In this document: piece by piece, positions 63,198 through 64,000 of the stretch
Layout: every line of letters starts with the position of its first letter
How positions within the stretch are numbered: the stretch's first letter is position 1
Assembly: GCA_965225895.1 (NCBI GenBank)
Contig: CBDDBR010000011.1
Coordinates: 1,798,001-1,862,000 of the forward strand
Source of the DNA: Endobugula sp965225895
GTDB lineage: Bacteria; Pseudomonadota; Gammaproteobacteria; Pseudomonadales; Cellvibrionaceae
DNA length: 64,000 nucleotides
Direction: 5' to 3'
Position numbers and translations under genes: made by a program
The notes under the pieces: model-generated
Databases searched by the model: none
What the model was told of the DNA's origin: nothing
What the model saw: only the letters and a program-made list of their open reading frames with translations

Positions 63198-64000
63198 TTA
63201 CGATGATGCTTGGCATTCTGTAAACGCGGCAAGCTCTTGAATTTTCGCTTTTGCTAAACCACTGCCGATGGCGTCTTCTGCCATACGCACACCTTCTTCT
63301 AACGAGCTTGCTATACCCGCTACATACACAGCAGCACCCGCATTAAATGCAATAATATCGGCGGCCTTATGGGATGCAGGCGTTGTTCGCGATCCTAAAG
63401 CATCATTAATTAATGCCAGCGATTCTTCGGCAGACGCGACCGATAAACCATCTAAATTGACACATGATAAACCAACATCTTCGGGTGATACGCTATATTC
63501 TTTGACTTCGCCATTATTTAATTCGGCCACATGTGTACTGCCCGACAAAGTAAATTCATCCAAACCATCGCTGGCATGTACTACCATGACATGCTCGCTG
63601 CCTAATTTGCACAATACCTCGGCCATAGGGCGACATAAACTCGCACTAAATACGCCGATTACCTGGTGCTTAACACCCGCAGGGTTTGTCATAGGCCCAA
63701 GCATATTAAAAATAGTACGCATGGCCAATTCTTTACGCGGGCCAATAGCATATTTCATTGCACTATGATGAGCGGGAGCAAACATAAAACCCACACCAAC
63801 GGTTTCGACACAGGTAGCCACTTGCTCAGGCGAAATATTTAAACATACACCCGCTGCTTCGAGTACATCAGCACTGCCTGTAGAACTAGAAATAGAACGG
63901 TTGCCATGTTTAGCAACTTGCCCACCACATGCCGCTACAACAAACGATGCCGCGGTAGACACATTAAATAAATGTGCACCATCACCCCCTGTACCACAGG
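63198..64000 (-). CDS. trpD: Anthranilate phosphoribosyltransferase (N-terminal part outside window)
   Basis: The frame is open to base 64000, so the start lies beyond the window. The visible part begins CGTGGDGAHLFNVSTAASFV, the PRPP-binding loop, then KHGNRSISSSTGSADVLEA, and includes FMFAPAHHSAMKYAIGPRKE and TIFNMLGPMTNPAGV. It joins anthranilate to PRPP. About 75-80 N-terminal residues are missing from view. Next to trpC. Confidence 0.96.
   Translation of the reverse strand, partial: CGTGGDGAHLFNVSTAASFVVAACGGQVAKHGNRSISSSTGSADVLEAAGVCLNISPEQVATCVETVGVGFMFAPAHHSAMKYAIGPRKELAMRTIFNMLGPMTNPAGVKHQVIGVFSASLCRPMAEVLCKLGSEHVMVVHASDGLDEFTLSGSTHVAELNNGEVKEYSVSPEDVGLSCVNLDGLSVASAEESLALINDALGSRTTPASHKAADIIAFNAGAAVYVAGIASSLEEGVRMAEDAIGSGLAKAKIQELAAFTECQASS

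Overview
The window reads as chromosomal DNA from a low-GC marine-type gammaproteobacterium. The run grpE / recN / fur / bamE / rnfH / ratA / smpB / ssrA is the usual gammaproteobacterial order. Sodium-linked functions are prominent: a sodium-pumping oxaloacetate decarboxylase, a TRAP carrier and an NSS-family symporter. A Cellvibrionales-like relative is my best guess, from gene content and tmRNA form only; no species is claimed.

Layout. 1-9.7 kb: a HupE/UreJ-like membrane protein (cut by the window edge), an OmpC-type porin, a nitrobindin-like haem-binding protein, oadGAB, and TRAP membrane subunits dctQM. 9.9-18.8 kb: a small TPR-like protein, DNA polymerase II, the heat-shock genes grpE-dnaK-dnaJ with two good sigma32-like promoters, and recN behind a LexA-like box. 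19-23.6 kb: a 2OG-Fe(II) oxygenase, fur, bamE, rnfH, ratA, an NSS transporter, smpB and an nrtS-like gene. 23.8-24.7 kb: five palindromic repeats whose arms differ from unit to unit but stay self-complementary, ending 9 bp before ssrA (tmRNA).

24.7-29.4 kb is a compact integrative element in the 3' end of ssrA: a tyrosine recombinase, an AlpA-like regulator and five uncharacterised genes. An octamer array lies before int and a matching pair at the far end. A zeta-type kinase with a 52-residue partner follows (29.6-30.5 kb), then yihY.

32.1-41.2 kb is a second accessory block: a complete EcoR124-like type I restriction-modification operon in the order hsdM-hsdS-fic-rhuM-hsdR. It is bracketed by a decayed copy of the topB start on the left and intact topB on the right, so it appears to have arrived with, or by duplication of, the topB 5' end. 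Intact topB has a perfect CTGT-N8-ACAG SOS box.

43-64 kb: a DUF6157 protein, an EAL phosphodiesterase, an ammonium transporter with a small unknown partner, a secreted cysteine-containing protein, an alginate-export-like outer-membrane channel, two glycosyltransferases, an orphan PD-(D/E)xK-like nuclease, an MscS channel, the thiC-thiO-thiS-thiG-thiDE operon under a TPP riboswitch, a fused CsdA-SufE cysteine desulfurase, trpC, and trpD (cut by the window edge).

The strongest candidates for something not well described are the fic-rhuM pair inside the type I operon at the position PrrC holds in EcoprrI, the topB-flanked island boundary, the small ssrA element with its octamer array, and the variable-arm palindromes at ssrA.
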